This document shows, one piece after another, positions 1 through 6,251 of a stretch of DNA of 10,791 nt. This stretch comes from Deltaproteobacteria bacterium (GTDB lineage Bacteria > Desulfobacterota > Desulfobaccia > Desulfobaccales > 0-14-0-80-60-11): the NCBI GenBank assembly GCA_021817645.1, contig JAKAGH010000081.1:1-10791 (forward strand), in the 5' to 3' direction. Numbering within the stretch: the first letter of the stretch is position 1; each line of letters begins with the position of its first letter. The notes beneath the pieces were generated by a model, which was not told the origin of the DNA, ran no database searches, and saw nothing but the letters and a program-made list of their open reading frames with translations. Made by a program: the position numbers and the translations under genes.

Positions 1-915
1 GAGTCCCAGGAGCAAACCGTAGAGGTCACCCGGGAGCGTTACCGGCTGGGGCTGACCACTTATCTCGACGTCGCCCAGGCGGAGGCGCAAAAGGCCGCCA
101 CCGCCTCGAACCTGCCGGCCCTGGAGGCCTCCATCAAACAATCCATCCATCGCTTGGGCATCCTCCTGGGCCAGGAGCCCAATGCCCTTAAGGCCCAGTT
201 GTTGGTGAACCGGCCCCTGCCACAGGCCGGCAGGGTGATGGCCGCGGGTTTACCCTCTGATCTGCTGGCCCGGCGACCCGACCTGAGGCAGGTGGAGCGG
301 CAGCTCGCAGCCGCGTCTGCGGATATCGGCGTGGCCACCGCGGAACTCTATCCGAAGTTCGACCTGACCGCGGCCCTAGGCTTACAAGGCACCGATATGT
401 CAAAGTTCCTGAAGGTATCCAGCGGCCGCTACTGGTCCCTGATCCCGGGGGTCACCTGGAATCTCTTCGATGGCGGCAAAGCCCGGGGGACGGTCAAAAA
501 TAAGCAGGCCGTCTACCGGGAGAAACTCGCCCATTACCGGGCCTCCTTTCTCCAGGCCCTGGAAGAGGTGGAGAACTACCTGGCGGCTTACTATGGGGAG
601 CAGAGGAAGCACCTGATCCTGGCCGATTCCGTCCAAGCCAATGAGGTGGCCGTAGCCTTGGCCCGAGAGCGCTACCGCCGGGGACTCACCAGTTTTCTGG
701 ATGTGCTGACCGCAGAAAACTCCCTTTACACCGCCCAAAGCAACCTGAGCAAATCGGCGGCAAATCTCCTTACCGACCTCATCTCGTTGTATAAGGCCCT
801 GGGTGGGGGCTGGAACGCGGCAGACATCAGGGTGGCCGAAGCTCCAGAGGAGCAGTGTGGGTCCTTTATTACGAAAATCCAAACCCAGAAAGGATTAAAG
901 AATGATGGCAACTGA
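1..915 (+). CDS. TolC/NodT-type outer-membrane efflux protein, C-terminal part
   Basis: The frame is open from the first base, so the N-terminus lies outside the window; 304 residues remain. The protein would form the outer-membrane channel of a tripartite export pump, working with a membrane-fusion protein and an inner-membrane pump that are not visible here. Two structural repeats can be seen: ERYRLGLTTYLDVAQAEA near the start of the window and ERYRRGLTSFLDVLTAEN near its end. Between them are the family hallmarks LPSDLLARRPDLRQVERQLAAA, IGVATAELYPKFDLT and the WNLFDGGKARG turn. The C-terminal tail after KALGGGW is longer than usual. An internal ATG at 154 is not the start because homology continues upstream. 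The last 14 bases overlap the next gene, suggesting translational coupling. The family is certain; the substrate is unknown. Confidence 0.92.
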   Translation, partial: ESQEQTVEVTRERYRLGLTTYLDVAQAEAQKAATASNLPALEASIKQSIHRLGILLGQEPNALKAQLLVNRPLPQAGRVMAAGLPSDLLARRPDLRQVERQLAAASADIGVATAELYPKFDLTAALGLQGTDMSKFLKVSSGRYWSLIPGVTWNLFDGGKARGTVKNKQAVYREKLAHYRASFLQALEEVENYLAAYYGEQRKHLILADSVQANEVAVALARERYRRGLTSFLDVLTAENSLYTAQSNLSKSAANLLTDLISLYKALGGGWNAADIRVAEAPEEQCGSFITKIQTQKGLKNDGN

Positions 916-1551
916 GAGGAGACCAGCAGGTTCATGGTTGACCCCCTTGTTTCTCGTCATGGTCCGGGCCAAGGCCTCACCGGTGGGGGCCCAGGGGCTG
1001 GGGGGCGGCATGGGGGGACCTATGGGCGGCGGAGGGATGGGCGGACCCATGGGGGGAAAGCGAGGTCCCGGCCCAGGGGGAGGCAAGGGACGGAAGGGGC
1101 CTCCAAGGTTCGATCTCCGCAAGGCTACCACCATTGCCGGACAGGTGGAGAATCTGGGAAGTTATGGGTTGGCCAGTTGGCAATCTTTGCCGGGCATGGC
1201 GGTCCGGGGATTGGTCCTCAAGACCGAAAAAGGGAATATTGAGGTTTACCTGGGACCGCCGCATATTTGACCAAGCAAAAGTTTACGCTCCAGAAAAACG
1301 AGACCCTGGAGATAAAAGGCTTCAAGGTTATGCACCAAGATAAGCCCGCTTTTTTCGCAGCCAAAGTTAAGAAGAAGGGGCGGACGCTGGATCTGCTGGA
1401 TGAGCAGGGTATGCCGCTCTGGAATCAAGAGCAATCAGGCGGACCAGGCTCAGACAGAGCAGGCCGCGGCGGTAGGGATTCCGACATGATGGGAGGCGGC
1501 CCCATGGGGGGCGGGATGATGAAAGGGGGAGGTATGGGAGGGGGTAGATAA
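902..1551 (+). pseudogene. Secreted Gly/Met-rich protein with YLGP-type domain, split by a frameshift
   Basis: Two overlapping frames read as one protein. The first (902-1270) starts at ATGATG about 9 bases after AGGA. It has a poor, charge-interrupted hydrophobic stretch (residues 11-31), a GMGGPMGG-type block repeated at 34-52, a basic Gly/Lys linker, then a domain beginning TTIAGQVENLG and running to GNIEVYLGPP (111-120). There it stops within two codons. The second frame (about 1258-1551) continues with AYLTKQKFTLQKNETLEI, ends its domain at LLDEQGMPLW, and closes with a second Met/Gly tail (MMGGGPMGGGMMKGG). The join YLGPP-AYL matches a pattern I recall from conserved secreted proteins (VxLGPxWYL), so one base appears lost near 1259. 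Overlap with the efflux gene suggests one operon. The Met-rich ends might bind soft metals, but that is inference. It could be intact if the lost base is a sequencing error. Confidence 0.65.
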
Positions 1552-1590
1552 AAGCCGTTCTCTCATACTAATTTCCTCCCTAGCCAGATA

Positions 1591-1619
1591 ACCGTAAGAG
1601 GCGCTCAGACCATTACGGT
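1591..1619. repeat. Short inverted repeat downstream of the Gly/Met-rich gene
   Basis: ACCGTAA (1591-1597) and TTACGGT (1613-1619) are perfect 7-base arms around a 15-base loop, 40 bases after the stop codon at 1551. No T-run follows, so it is not a clear intrinsic terminator. It lies between a plus-strand gene and a minus-strand pseudogene tract and may be chance. Confidence 0.3.
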
Positions 1620-1640
1620 GAAAAACGTTATGCTTGAATC

Positions 1641-1823
1641 GTATAGGGTGAGGTTGCCGTCGCGGCGGAGCAGGTTGATATAGGCGTTGAGGTCGTGATC
1701 GGCGGAGATGGTGTCGAGGATGAAGTCGAAGCTGCCGGTTTGCTTCTGCATCTCGTCGGCATGGCAGGAGACGACGACTTCGCCGGCGCCGAGGCGGAGC
1801 GCGTCTTCCTTCTTGCCGGGCGC
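1641..1823 (-). pseudogene. Zinc-type alcohol dehydrogenase fragment (about 60 codons)
   Basis: Reading the minus strand from 1823 to 1641 gives an open stretch beginning APGKKEDALRLGAGEVVVS, continuing through SFDFILDTISADHDLNAYI, and ending LLRRDGNLTLY. This matches the nucleotide-binding domain of the cinnamyl/YahK-like NAD(P)-dependent alcohol dehydrogenases, at the stretch after the glycine-rich NAD(P) motif. No zinc-site region, glycine-rich loop or C-terminus is present, so it cannot make an enzyme. Its frame differs from the DUF362 remnant that abuts it at about 1824, so any read-through protein would translate it as nonsense. It is markedly GC-rich with strongly GC-ending codons, unlike the adjacent DUF362 remnant, which suggests a separate origin. 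Confidence 0.75.
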
Positions 1824-2445
1824 TCCATGGAGATGTTCTTCAGGACATTGATATAAGTAATATGCGGGCCGAAATGCGCGCTGATCCCCTTGCCAGCCTC
1901 CACCATGCGCTCCAGAAAGAGCGGCCCTTTAGGCCAACCCTCGCCGTGGGTCTGCCGCTTGCCCACCTGTTCTGACGCGCAGCCTATGGCGATGTTTTTG
2001 AGCGATCCGCCAAAACCGCCGCTCGTATGGCCCTTAAAGTGCGTGTAGACGCAGAGGGAATCGTAGCTCAAAAGATTTTTGCCCACCGCGACCTCGGTGA
2101 AATGCACCCCCGGAGTAAAGGGGCGCTGTTTTAAGGAAGGGCCAACCATGCATCCAAAAACTCACGCATTCCCGGTATGGGAAGCGTAGCGTCGCCGTCC
2201 GCGTCCATGATATCGACCGGACAAAAATCGAATCCATTGATTTTCAGAGTTTCCAGATGCCCTTTGGTGGTTTTCCTCGGACTTGGATAGAGAACGTTGC
2301 ATTCCACGATGGTGCTGTTCGGAATATGCGGCTGCAAGTCCTTGATGAGCTCTAGAGGCAACAGGTTCGGCCCATGCGGCTCACCGCTGTGCAACTATTT
2401 TGCCTGTCATACCTTGATTGATCTTGGCATAGATTTTTTTCCCAT
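1824..2445 (-). pseudogene. DUF362-family protein remnant with several frame breaks
   Basis: Four pieces in changing frames line up as one DUF362 protein. The ATG at 2445-2443 reads MGKK and then loses frame in a run of seven A (an eighth would restore it). The next piece reads IYAKINQGMTGKIVA. From 2394 it reads LHSGEPHGPNLLPLELI, then VECNVLYPSPRKTTKGHLET and DIMDADGDATLPIPGM, until a stop at 2131. From about 2149 it continues SLKQRPFTPGVHFTEVAVGK, YDSLCVYTHFKGHTSGGFGG, then FGPHITYINVLKNISME. The THFKGH...GGFGG...KN core is the family signature. Homology stops at ISME, where the expected Cys-containing continuation is replaced by the alcohol dehydrogenase piece. DUF362 proteins often contain or accompany Fe-S domains; their function is poorly defined. 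The frame breaks and lost C-terminus make a working product very unlikely. Confidence 0.8.
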
Positions 2446-2638
2446 ATGTAACTTTTTACCTCGGTTTTAGCTCTTCTCATTACTCTCCACTGCCCGAGAA
2501 TCCCAATATGGTCATTTTGATCATATAAAAATGATTATTAGGTTTACATACAATTATCCTTATCAGCCTATCCAAATAAGATAGGAGCCCTTCGGCGCCT
2601 TTCGCATTTATGCCAACACTTCGAAAGAAGGCAAGGAT

Positions 2639-3145
2639 ATGAAAACTATCATCTTGATTTTCTTACTCATGATCGCCCTAACGGCGGCCATCCCGGCCCA
2701 GGCTCAACCTATGGGATCCGGCGGTGGCCGTGGCGGGTTTTCCAGGCCTGGTTCATCTCCTGGGGGTCCAGCTATGCGCCGTGGCCGTGGTGGGAGTTTT
2801 AATCGCGGGTTCTATGGCCGCGGCTTCTCCAATCGCCATAATTCCTTCTCGGCGTGGAGAAGGGGCCCTGTTTGGGGCGCTGCTTATTCCTCCGGAGGTT
2901 ATACTCCTTGTTGGGGATACGCTTATCCGGTTGTGGCGGTGGCGCCGCCCCCTCCACCCGTCGTCGTGGTTCCTCCCCCCGTCATCGTAGCTCCCCCGCC
3001 CGTCGTGGTGGCTCCCCCGCCCGCCCCGAAACCCGCCCCCCGCGTGGCGGCCGCCCCGAAGCCACCGGAGCAGCCCGCGCCTTCGAAGAAACTGAAGCAA
3101 CGCGTTATCAGGGAGTCGCAGGATAGAGAAAGCCCCAACAATTAG
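2639..3145 (+). CDS. Exported Gly/Arg-rich then Pro/Val-rich low-complexity protein
   Basis: This 168-residue protein starts at ATG just after AAGG and has a clear signal peptide: MKT, a hydrophobic core to about residue 18, and an AQA cleavage site at 21-22. The mature part is Gly/Arg/Ser-rich (27-65), then has an aromatic segment with the only mature Cys (YTPCWGYAY, 88-96). A run of PPP units separated by VVVV/VIVA/VVVA follows (103-130), then a Lys/Pro/Ala-rich tail. Such Pro/Val runs often act as stiff extended spacers in the periplasm or cell surface. No enzymatic domain is visible and I do not recognise a named family. The 5' leader contains a small hairpin (2583-2600) and an AT-rich palindrome (2512-2534). 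The L,D-transpeptidase gene follows after 78 bases on the same strand, so a role linked to the cell envelope is possible but only inferred. Confidence 0.75.
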   Translation: MKTIILIFLLMIALTAAIPAQAQPMGSGGGRGGFSRPGSSPGGPAMRRGRGGSFNRGFYGRGFSNRHNSFSAWRRGPVWGAAYSSGGYTPCWGYAYPVVAVAPPPPPVVVVPPPVIVAPPPVVVAPPPAPKPAPRVAAAPKPPEQPAPSKKLKQRVIRESQDRESPNN

Positions 3146-3223
3146 AACCGCTGGTCGATATTTTTGGAGAAATCCCGGTTAAAAAAGCCAATGGCAGAAT
3201 GGACCGGGCCAGGGTGAAACTTC

Positions 3224-3676
3224 ATGCGTTTATTGTTTTCCGTGTTATTATTAACTAATATTCTTTCATCTCCAGCTCTGGGGGCCAACCCCTTCCAGAT
3301 GTATGAAAAAGTGATCTGGATTGATCAACTCAAGCAAGTGGGCGCAGCTTATGAGTGGGGGAGGAAGCTGGTAGATTTTGCGGTGCTGACCGGCGATGAT
3401 GAAACTACCACCGAACCTGGCGTTTATCTGGTACGCGTGAAAAAAGCAAGATATTATTCGCGGAGGTACCAGACCCCCATGCCTTTCTCCATATTTTTCA
3501 ATTATGACGGCAAAAAAGCTATTCACGAAGGAGAAGTGCCGCCGCCGCGGGAGAAAAGAGGATTAGCCACCCACGGCTGCGTCCACGTGCAGCGGCCCTT
3601 AATCGAGTGGTTATATAATTGGACGGAGGCAGGCAGAACCGCGGTGCTGATCACGGGCTGGAGAACGCAGGATTAA
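3224..3676 (+). CDS. Small exported YkuD-type L,D-transpeptidase
   Basis: The 150-residue protein starts at ATG with AGGGTGA about 6 bases upstream. A signal peptide (MRLLFSVLLLTNILSSPALGA, 1-21, in two halves around the hydrophobic core) indicates export. The catalytic motif of YkuD transpeptidases is present: His101 (AIHEG) followed by T116-H117-G118-C119, with Cys119 as the expected nucleophile. These enzymes form 3-3 peptidoglycan crosslinks or attach proteins to peptidoglycan. After the catalytic Cys the sequence is V-H, where SHGCVR or SHGCIR is usual, so the Arg position is His121. No LysM or other wall-binding domain is present, so this is a bare catalytic domain on the short side for the family. 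It follows the Pro/Val-rich exported protein gene by 78 bases and may be co-transcribed with it. Confidence 0.85.
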   Translation: MRLLFSVLLLTNILSSPALGANPFQMYEKVIWIDQLKQVGAAYEWGRKLVDFAVLTGDDETTTEPGVYLVRVKKARYYSRRYQTPMPFSIFFNYDGKKAIHEGEVPPPREKRGLATHGCVHVQRPLIEWLYNWTEAGRTAVLITGWRTQD

Positions 3677-3907
3677 AGATAGCTATCAATTTCCGGTTTT
3701 CAGTTTATAACCCAAAGGCTCAACGGCGCCGATTCCACCGTGGATTGCACCCATGTGCTCTTACAGGCCTGGGCAAACGTCAACCTGCCACCCCCTGGCC
3801 TTTATATCCGGTAAATTCTATCTGATAAACTTGAAACCGGACCTTCTGAAGACGGCGAAACAATTTGCTTCCCGCTTTCTGGTGAGAATTTCTCAGAGGA
3901 TATGTTG

Positions 3908-4126
3908 ATGTGTTGTGTTGTCAGAACCCTGACTTATATTTCGGATATTACCGGGTTCGACCGGGGTGCATATTTCCAGGACCCGGAACAGGTGCGAGCT
4001 TATTTCCAGGTTGAGGTCATGGAACGCCTCTACCCCGGCTGGTCCCAAAAGACCGGCCTGAAGCAAGCCGATCTGGAGGAAATGGCTGGAGCCGTGATCC
4101 ATCATCGGTGGCATTGTGTTTTTTGA
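3908..4126 (+). CDS. Small hypothetical protein ending RWHC-V-F
   Basis: I choose the ATG at 3908 because AGAGGA (3895-3900) lies 7 bases upstream; the ATG at 3902 is too close to that site. The 72-residue product has no signal peptide or membrane helix. Its second half, from YFQDPEQVRAYFQVEVMERL through LKQADLEEMAGAVIHHRWHC, looks like real coding sequence with helix-forming acidic/hydrophobic spacing and resembles short conserved hypothetical proteins I recall from Desulfobacterota. The first 20 residues (MCCVVRTLTYISDITGFDRG) are less convincing and the true start may lie downstream at a non-ATG codon. Function is unknown. The next gene starts 49 bases later on the same strand. Confidence 0.5.
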   Translation: MCCVVRTLTYISDITGFDRGAYFQDPEQVRAYFQVEVMERLYPGWSQKTGLKQADLEEMAGAVIHHRWHCVF

Positions 4127-4175
4127 TCTTCAGGCCATCGATCTTGAAGAATTATGCAGGTAAAGCGGGAAGAAC

Positions 4176-4532
4176 ATGACCTGGGACCTGAGAGAGCGGC
4201 GGGTCTATCTTAATCTTATCAGCGCCATCATCCTCCTGGTGGGTTGGGGCAGCGCCGCCTTGATTTACCATCATGCCGGCAAGAATGAGTCCGGTATTTA
4301 CGGTTACGAAGGCGCGGATGGCACTCTTTATCCGCTCCGGCCGGAAGATTCCAAGGAGTATTTGCGCGAAATGGAACTTCTGGGCGGCAAGGCGAATGTA
4401 ATAGTCGATAAGTTCCGGCGTTGGTTTGTGGGGTTATGGCAGGGCAAATCACTGGCAGTGATCATCGGCGGCGCCACCCTCATGATCTCCTCGGGATTTT
4501 TCCTGGCGGCTAATTACCGGCCACCTTCCTAG
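4176..4532 (+). CDS. Small two-helix inner-membrane protein, function unknown
   Basis: The 118-residue protein has two predicted membrane segments (about 11-32 and 92-112) around a soluble loop of roughly 60 residues. That loop contains the recognisable stretches EDSKEYLREMELLGGKANV and KFRRWFVGLWQGKSLA. This arrangement matches a conserved hypothetical membrane protein I associate with Desulfobacterota; no function is established. The short N-terminus before the first helix carries several Arg (RERR), which favours a cytoplasmic N-terminus and puts the loop outside the cytoplasm. The start ATG is preceded by GGGAAGA. The stop codon TAG (4530-4532) sits exactly at the left end of the MITE beginning at 4531, so the insertion may have set or preserved the present C-terminus. 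Confidence 0.7.
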   Translation: MTWDLRERRVYLNLISAIILLVGWGSAALIYHHAGKNESGIYGYEGADGTLYPLRPEDSKEYLREMELLGGKANVIVDKFRRWFVGLWQGKSLAVIIGGATLMISSGFFLAANYRPPS

Positions 4533-4749
4533 TGTGACGTCCCAGAAATAAGTTACAAAATATCACCTCTGAATATGACCGATATTATTCCCTCTCCCCT
4601 CGGGGGAGATGGTTGGGGTGAGGGGGGCGGCTCTGGCTAAGTGGCTGTAATCAGCCAAAAGACGCCACCCCCACCCCGACCCTCCCCCCTCGAAGGGGGA
4701 GGGAGAAAGACTGGTCAAGTTATGCAAGGCATTCCTGGGATGTCACACT
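4531..4749. mobile_element. MITE-like element, family 1, copy 1 (219 bp)
   Basis: The ends are near-perfect terminal inverted repeats: AGTGTGACGTCCCAG at the left and CTGGGATGTCACACT at the right, with one mismatch over 15 bases. The inside is a long imperfect palindrome: G-rich (around 4610-4630) and C-rich (around 4661-4680) arms pair, and TGGCTG-TAAT-CAGCCA (4642-4657) forms a perfect inner hairpin. It encodes nothing. A second, inverted copy lies at about 5887-6104. No clear target-site duplication is visible. The structure fits a non-autonomous transposon whose transposase would be elsewhere. Confidence 0.8.
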
Positions 4750-4763
4750 GGAAACTTTTGCCA

Positions 4764-4778
4764 AACCTGCCCCAGGTT
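4764..4778 (-). terminator. Possible weak terminator of the DUF2156 gene
   Basis: Reading the minus strand just past the stop at 4790, AACCTG and CAGGTT form a perfect 6-bp stem around a 3-base loop. Only a short T stretch follows, so termination would be weak at best. Confidence 0.25.
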
Positions 4779-4789
4779 CTTAAGCATGC

Positions 4790-5710
4790 CTAAACAAGCC
4801 GGATCCGGAATTTCTCGATCAGGCGCTGGGGATGGTAGGATATTTTGGCGCTGCGGAGCCCCGGGACTCCCAGGTCTTGTTCCCGGTTGATGAACGGCAC
4901 CTGGGACCAGCAATGGCGGCAAAACTCCTGGTTGATCGCCGCATATAATCCCGAGATCTCGGGATTGGCCTTCTCGATATGGACTACCGCGGTTTCCTGA
5001 TTGAGCAGTTCCCCCAGCGTGAAGGCCTCCACCTGGTCATCAATGAGAAGGACTCCGCCCTGCAAGTTGAGTTGCTGAAAATTTCGCAGGCTGGCTCTTA
5101 CCGCCTCCCATTCCCCGGCCAGGCTCAAATCTTCCACACATCTTTTCACCGCGCACCAGGTATCAGCCAAGTGCAGGCAGGCGGAGAGATGTTTTTCTTG
5201 CAGCGGCTCATAGACATAAGCAAATGAACGCCGCACATGGTTAATATGGTTACGCTGCGTCTGATATTTATGGCCCTGGAGCTGAATGAGGTCTGCAGAT
5301 TGATAGAGATAATCGAAATGATCCCTCAGAGGTTCGATGATCAATCCGGGGGTGCCGGCCAATTCCGCCACGATCCGGTTATCGGCGCGCTCAATTCTGG
5401 GACCTCTAACCCCTTTTTCCTCCCGGAGCCATTGCAGCAATTTCAGGCAGATTTCCGTTCTGGACGGCGGCCCGAGGGGCGGGAAGGCCCAAGTTCCGCC
5501 ATTTGCAGCAGCATTGATAATCAACAGCCAATCGCGGTCCAGGGACCAGGCCAGGTTATAGTGATCTTTCCAGATAAACAGATTGGTAAAGGTTAACTCA
5601 GAGGTTTCCGGTTGATACTCCCACAGGAGCCGGCGCAGGATCTCCTGATCCTCGAGGCCCAGGGGCTTGAATTCTGGAAAAAGCGGCGGTGGGCTCAAAT
5701 AGTTTCCCAT
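4790..5710 (-). CDS. DUF2156 / LPG_synthase_C-type protein (MprF-like GNAT-fold domain)
   Basis: The 306-residue protein covers a whole stand-alone DUF2156 domain, related to the C-terminal aminoacyl-transfer domain of lysyl-phosphatidylglycerol synthase. Typical stretches occur in order: FKPLGLEDQEIL near the N-terminus, SELTFTNLFIWKDHYN, FPPLGPP, IIEPLRDHFDYLYQSADLI, GHKYQTQRNHINH, AFTLGELL, VVHIEKANPEISGLYAAIN, and FINREQDLGVPGLRSAK near the end. No membrane segments are present, so this is a cytosolic homologue without the MprF flippase part; its substrate is unknown. I take the ATG at 5710 rather than the in-frame TTG at 5746, since homology begins only after MGNYLSPPP; no strong ribosome site precedes either. 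The gene runs opposite to all neighbours from 2639 to 10040 and is bracketed by the two inverted family-1 MITEs. Confidence 0.85.
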   Translation of the reverse strand: MGNYLSPPPLFPEFKPLGLEDQEILRRLLWEYQPETSELTFTNLFIWKDHYNLAWSLDRDWLLIINAAANGGTWAFPPLGPPSRTEICLKLLQWLREEKGVRGPRIERADNRIVAELAGTPGLIIEPLRDHFDYLYQSADLIQLQGHKYQTQRNHINHVRRSFAYVYEPLQEKHLSACLHLADTWCAVKRCVEDLSLAGEWEAVRASLRNFQQLNLQGGVLLIDDQVEAFTLGELLNQETAVVHIEKANPEISGLYAAINQEFCRHCWSQVPFINREQDLGVPGLRSAKISYHPQRLIEKFRIRLV

Positions 5711-5857
5711 ATCACCAAGGCTACGGAGGCGTGGCCGGTAAGTCAACTAATGCTTTGCAACCTAATCACTGGCAGAAGGGATATCAAGAAAGGCTTTAGC
5801 TCAGACCTGCCCGGTTCCTCGATATCGGCTAAAATATTTCTTGCCAACATCATATAA

Positions 5858-5896
5858 TGGTAATAGTGATCACATCACTAGAAAATACTATTATCA
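5858..5896. promoter_or_regulatory. Inverted repeat upstream of the DUF2156 gene
   Basis: TGGTAATAGT (5858-5867) and ACTATTATCA (5887-5896) are inverted copies with one mismatch around a 19-base spacer, and the palindrome GTGATCAC overlaps the left arm (5866-5873). The site lies about 150 bases upstream of the DUF2156 start and touches the degraded outer end of the second family-1 MITE. It could be an operator for that gene or simply the worn end of the element. Confidence 0.25.
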
Positions 5897-6104
5897 TGTC
5901 CCATGAATAACTTGCATAAACTTGCCCTGTCTTTCTCTCTCCCCCTTCGAGGGGGGGAGGGTCGGGGTGGGGGTGGCGACTTTTTGCTGATTACAGCCAC
6001 TTAGCCAGAGTCGCCCCCCTCACCCTCTCCCCCGAATGGAGAGGGAATAATATTGGGCATATTCAGAGGTGATATTTTGTAACTTATTCCTGGGACGCCA
6101 CACT
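5887..6104. mobile_element. MITE-like element, family 1, copy 2 (inverted, about 218 bp)
   Basis: Its reverse complement aligns with the copy at 4531-4749 along nearly the whole length, including the inner hairpin and the shared block AAGTTACAAAATATCACC. The end at 6104 is well kept (AGTGTGGCGTCCCAG on the minus strand). The other end has diverged (ATGTCCCATGAAT instead of the full terminal repeat). The two copies face in opposite directions and enclose the DUF2156 gene. Together with the hairpin repeat that follows 4 bases later, it fills most of the gene-free stretch 5711-6251. Confidence 0.8.
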
Positions 6105-6108
6105 AGAG

Positions 6109-6219
6109 GCCATTGCAAAACCTTTTTTTCTGTCATCCTGAACGCAGTGAAGGATCTCAGCGTTTCGAAAATATGAGATTCTTGCTACGCTCAGAATGAC
6201 AATTATAACATTTTGAGGG
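6109..6219. repeat. Hairpin repeat, family 2, copy A
   Basis: The core (6131-6201) is a long near-palindrome: TGTCATCCTGAACGCAGTGA at the left pairs, with a few mismatches, with the right arm ending CTCAGAATGACA, giving a stem close to 28 bp around a short loop. The left flank GCCATTGCAAAACC is part of the repeat because it recurs in the copy near 9181-9278. The right flank ends near TTTTGAGG; the expected mirrored outer arm is missing or replaced. The element lies just ahead of the transporter gene, so its DNA forms part of that promoter region. Confidence 0.75.
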
Positions 6220-6251
6220 TTCTATACTCATATCATTTAAGGCGGCAGACC

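Noticed and set aside
1255..1275. Programmed ribosomal frameshifting in the Gly/Met-rich gene
   Set aside because: There is no slippery heptamer and no convincing stem-loop or internal Shine-Dalgarno at suitable spacing. A lost base is simpler.
1628..2149. A single 173-residue minus-strand protein
   Set aside because: Only the first two thirds resemble DUF362. The Ser/Thr/Pro-rich end is the out-of-frame reading of an alcohol dehydrogenase fragment.
2512..2571. Promoter for the exported Pro/Val-rich gene (TTTACA at 2543 and the TCATTTT/AAAATGA palindrome)
   Set aside because: No -10 box lies at proper spacing from TTTACA, and the palindrome is in AT-rich DNA where such matches are common.
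2940..3030. Repeated CCCCCGCCCGTCGTGG-like units that look like a tandem DNA repeat
   Set aside because: The repetition follows from the Pro/Val codon pattern of the exported protein; there are no spacer-repeat units as in CRISPR.
3619..3825. Open frame of 68 codons overlapping the end of the transpeptidase gene
   Set aside because: It starts inside the transpeptidase coding region in another frame, has no ribosome site, and its translation shows no protein-like pattern.
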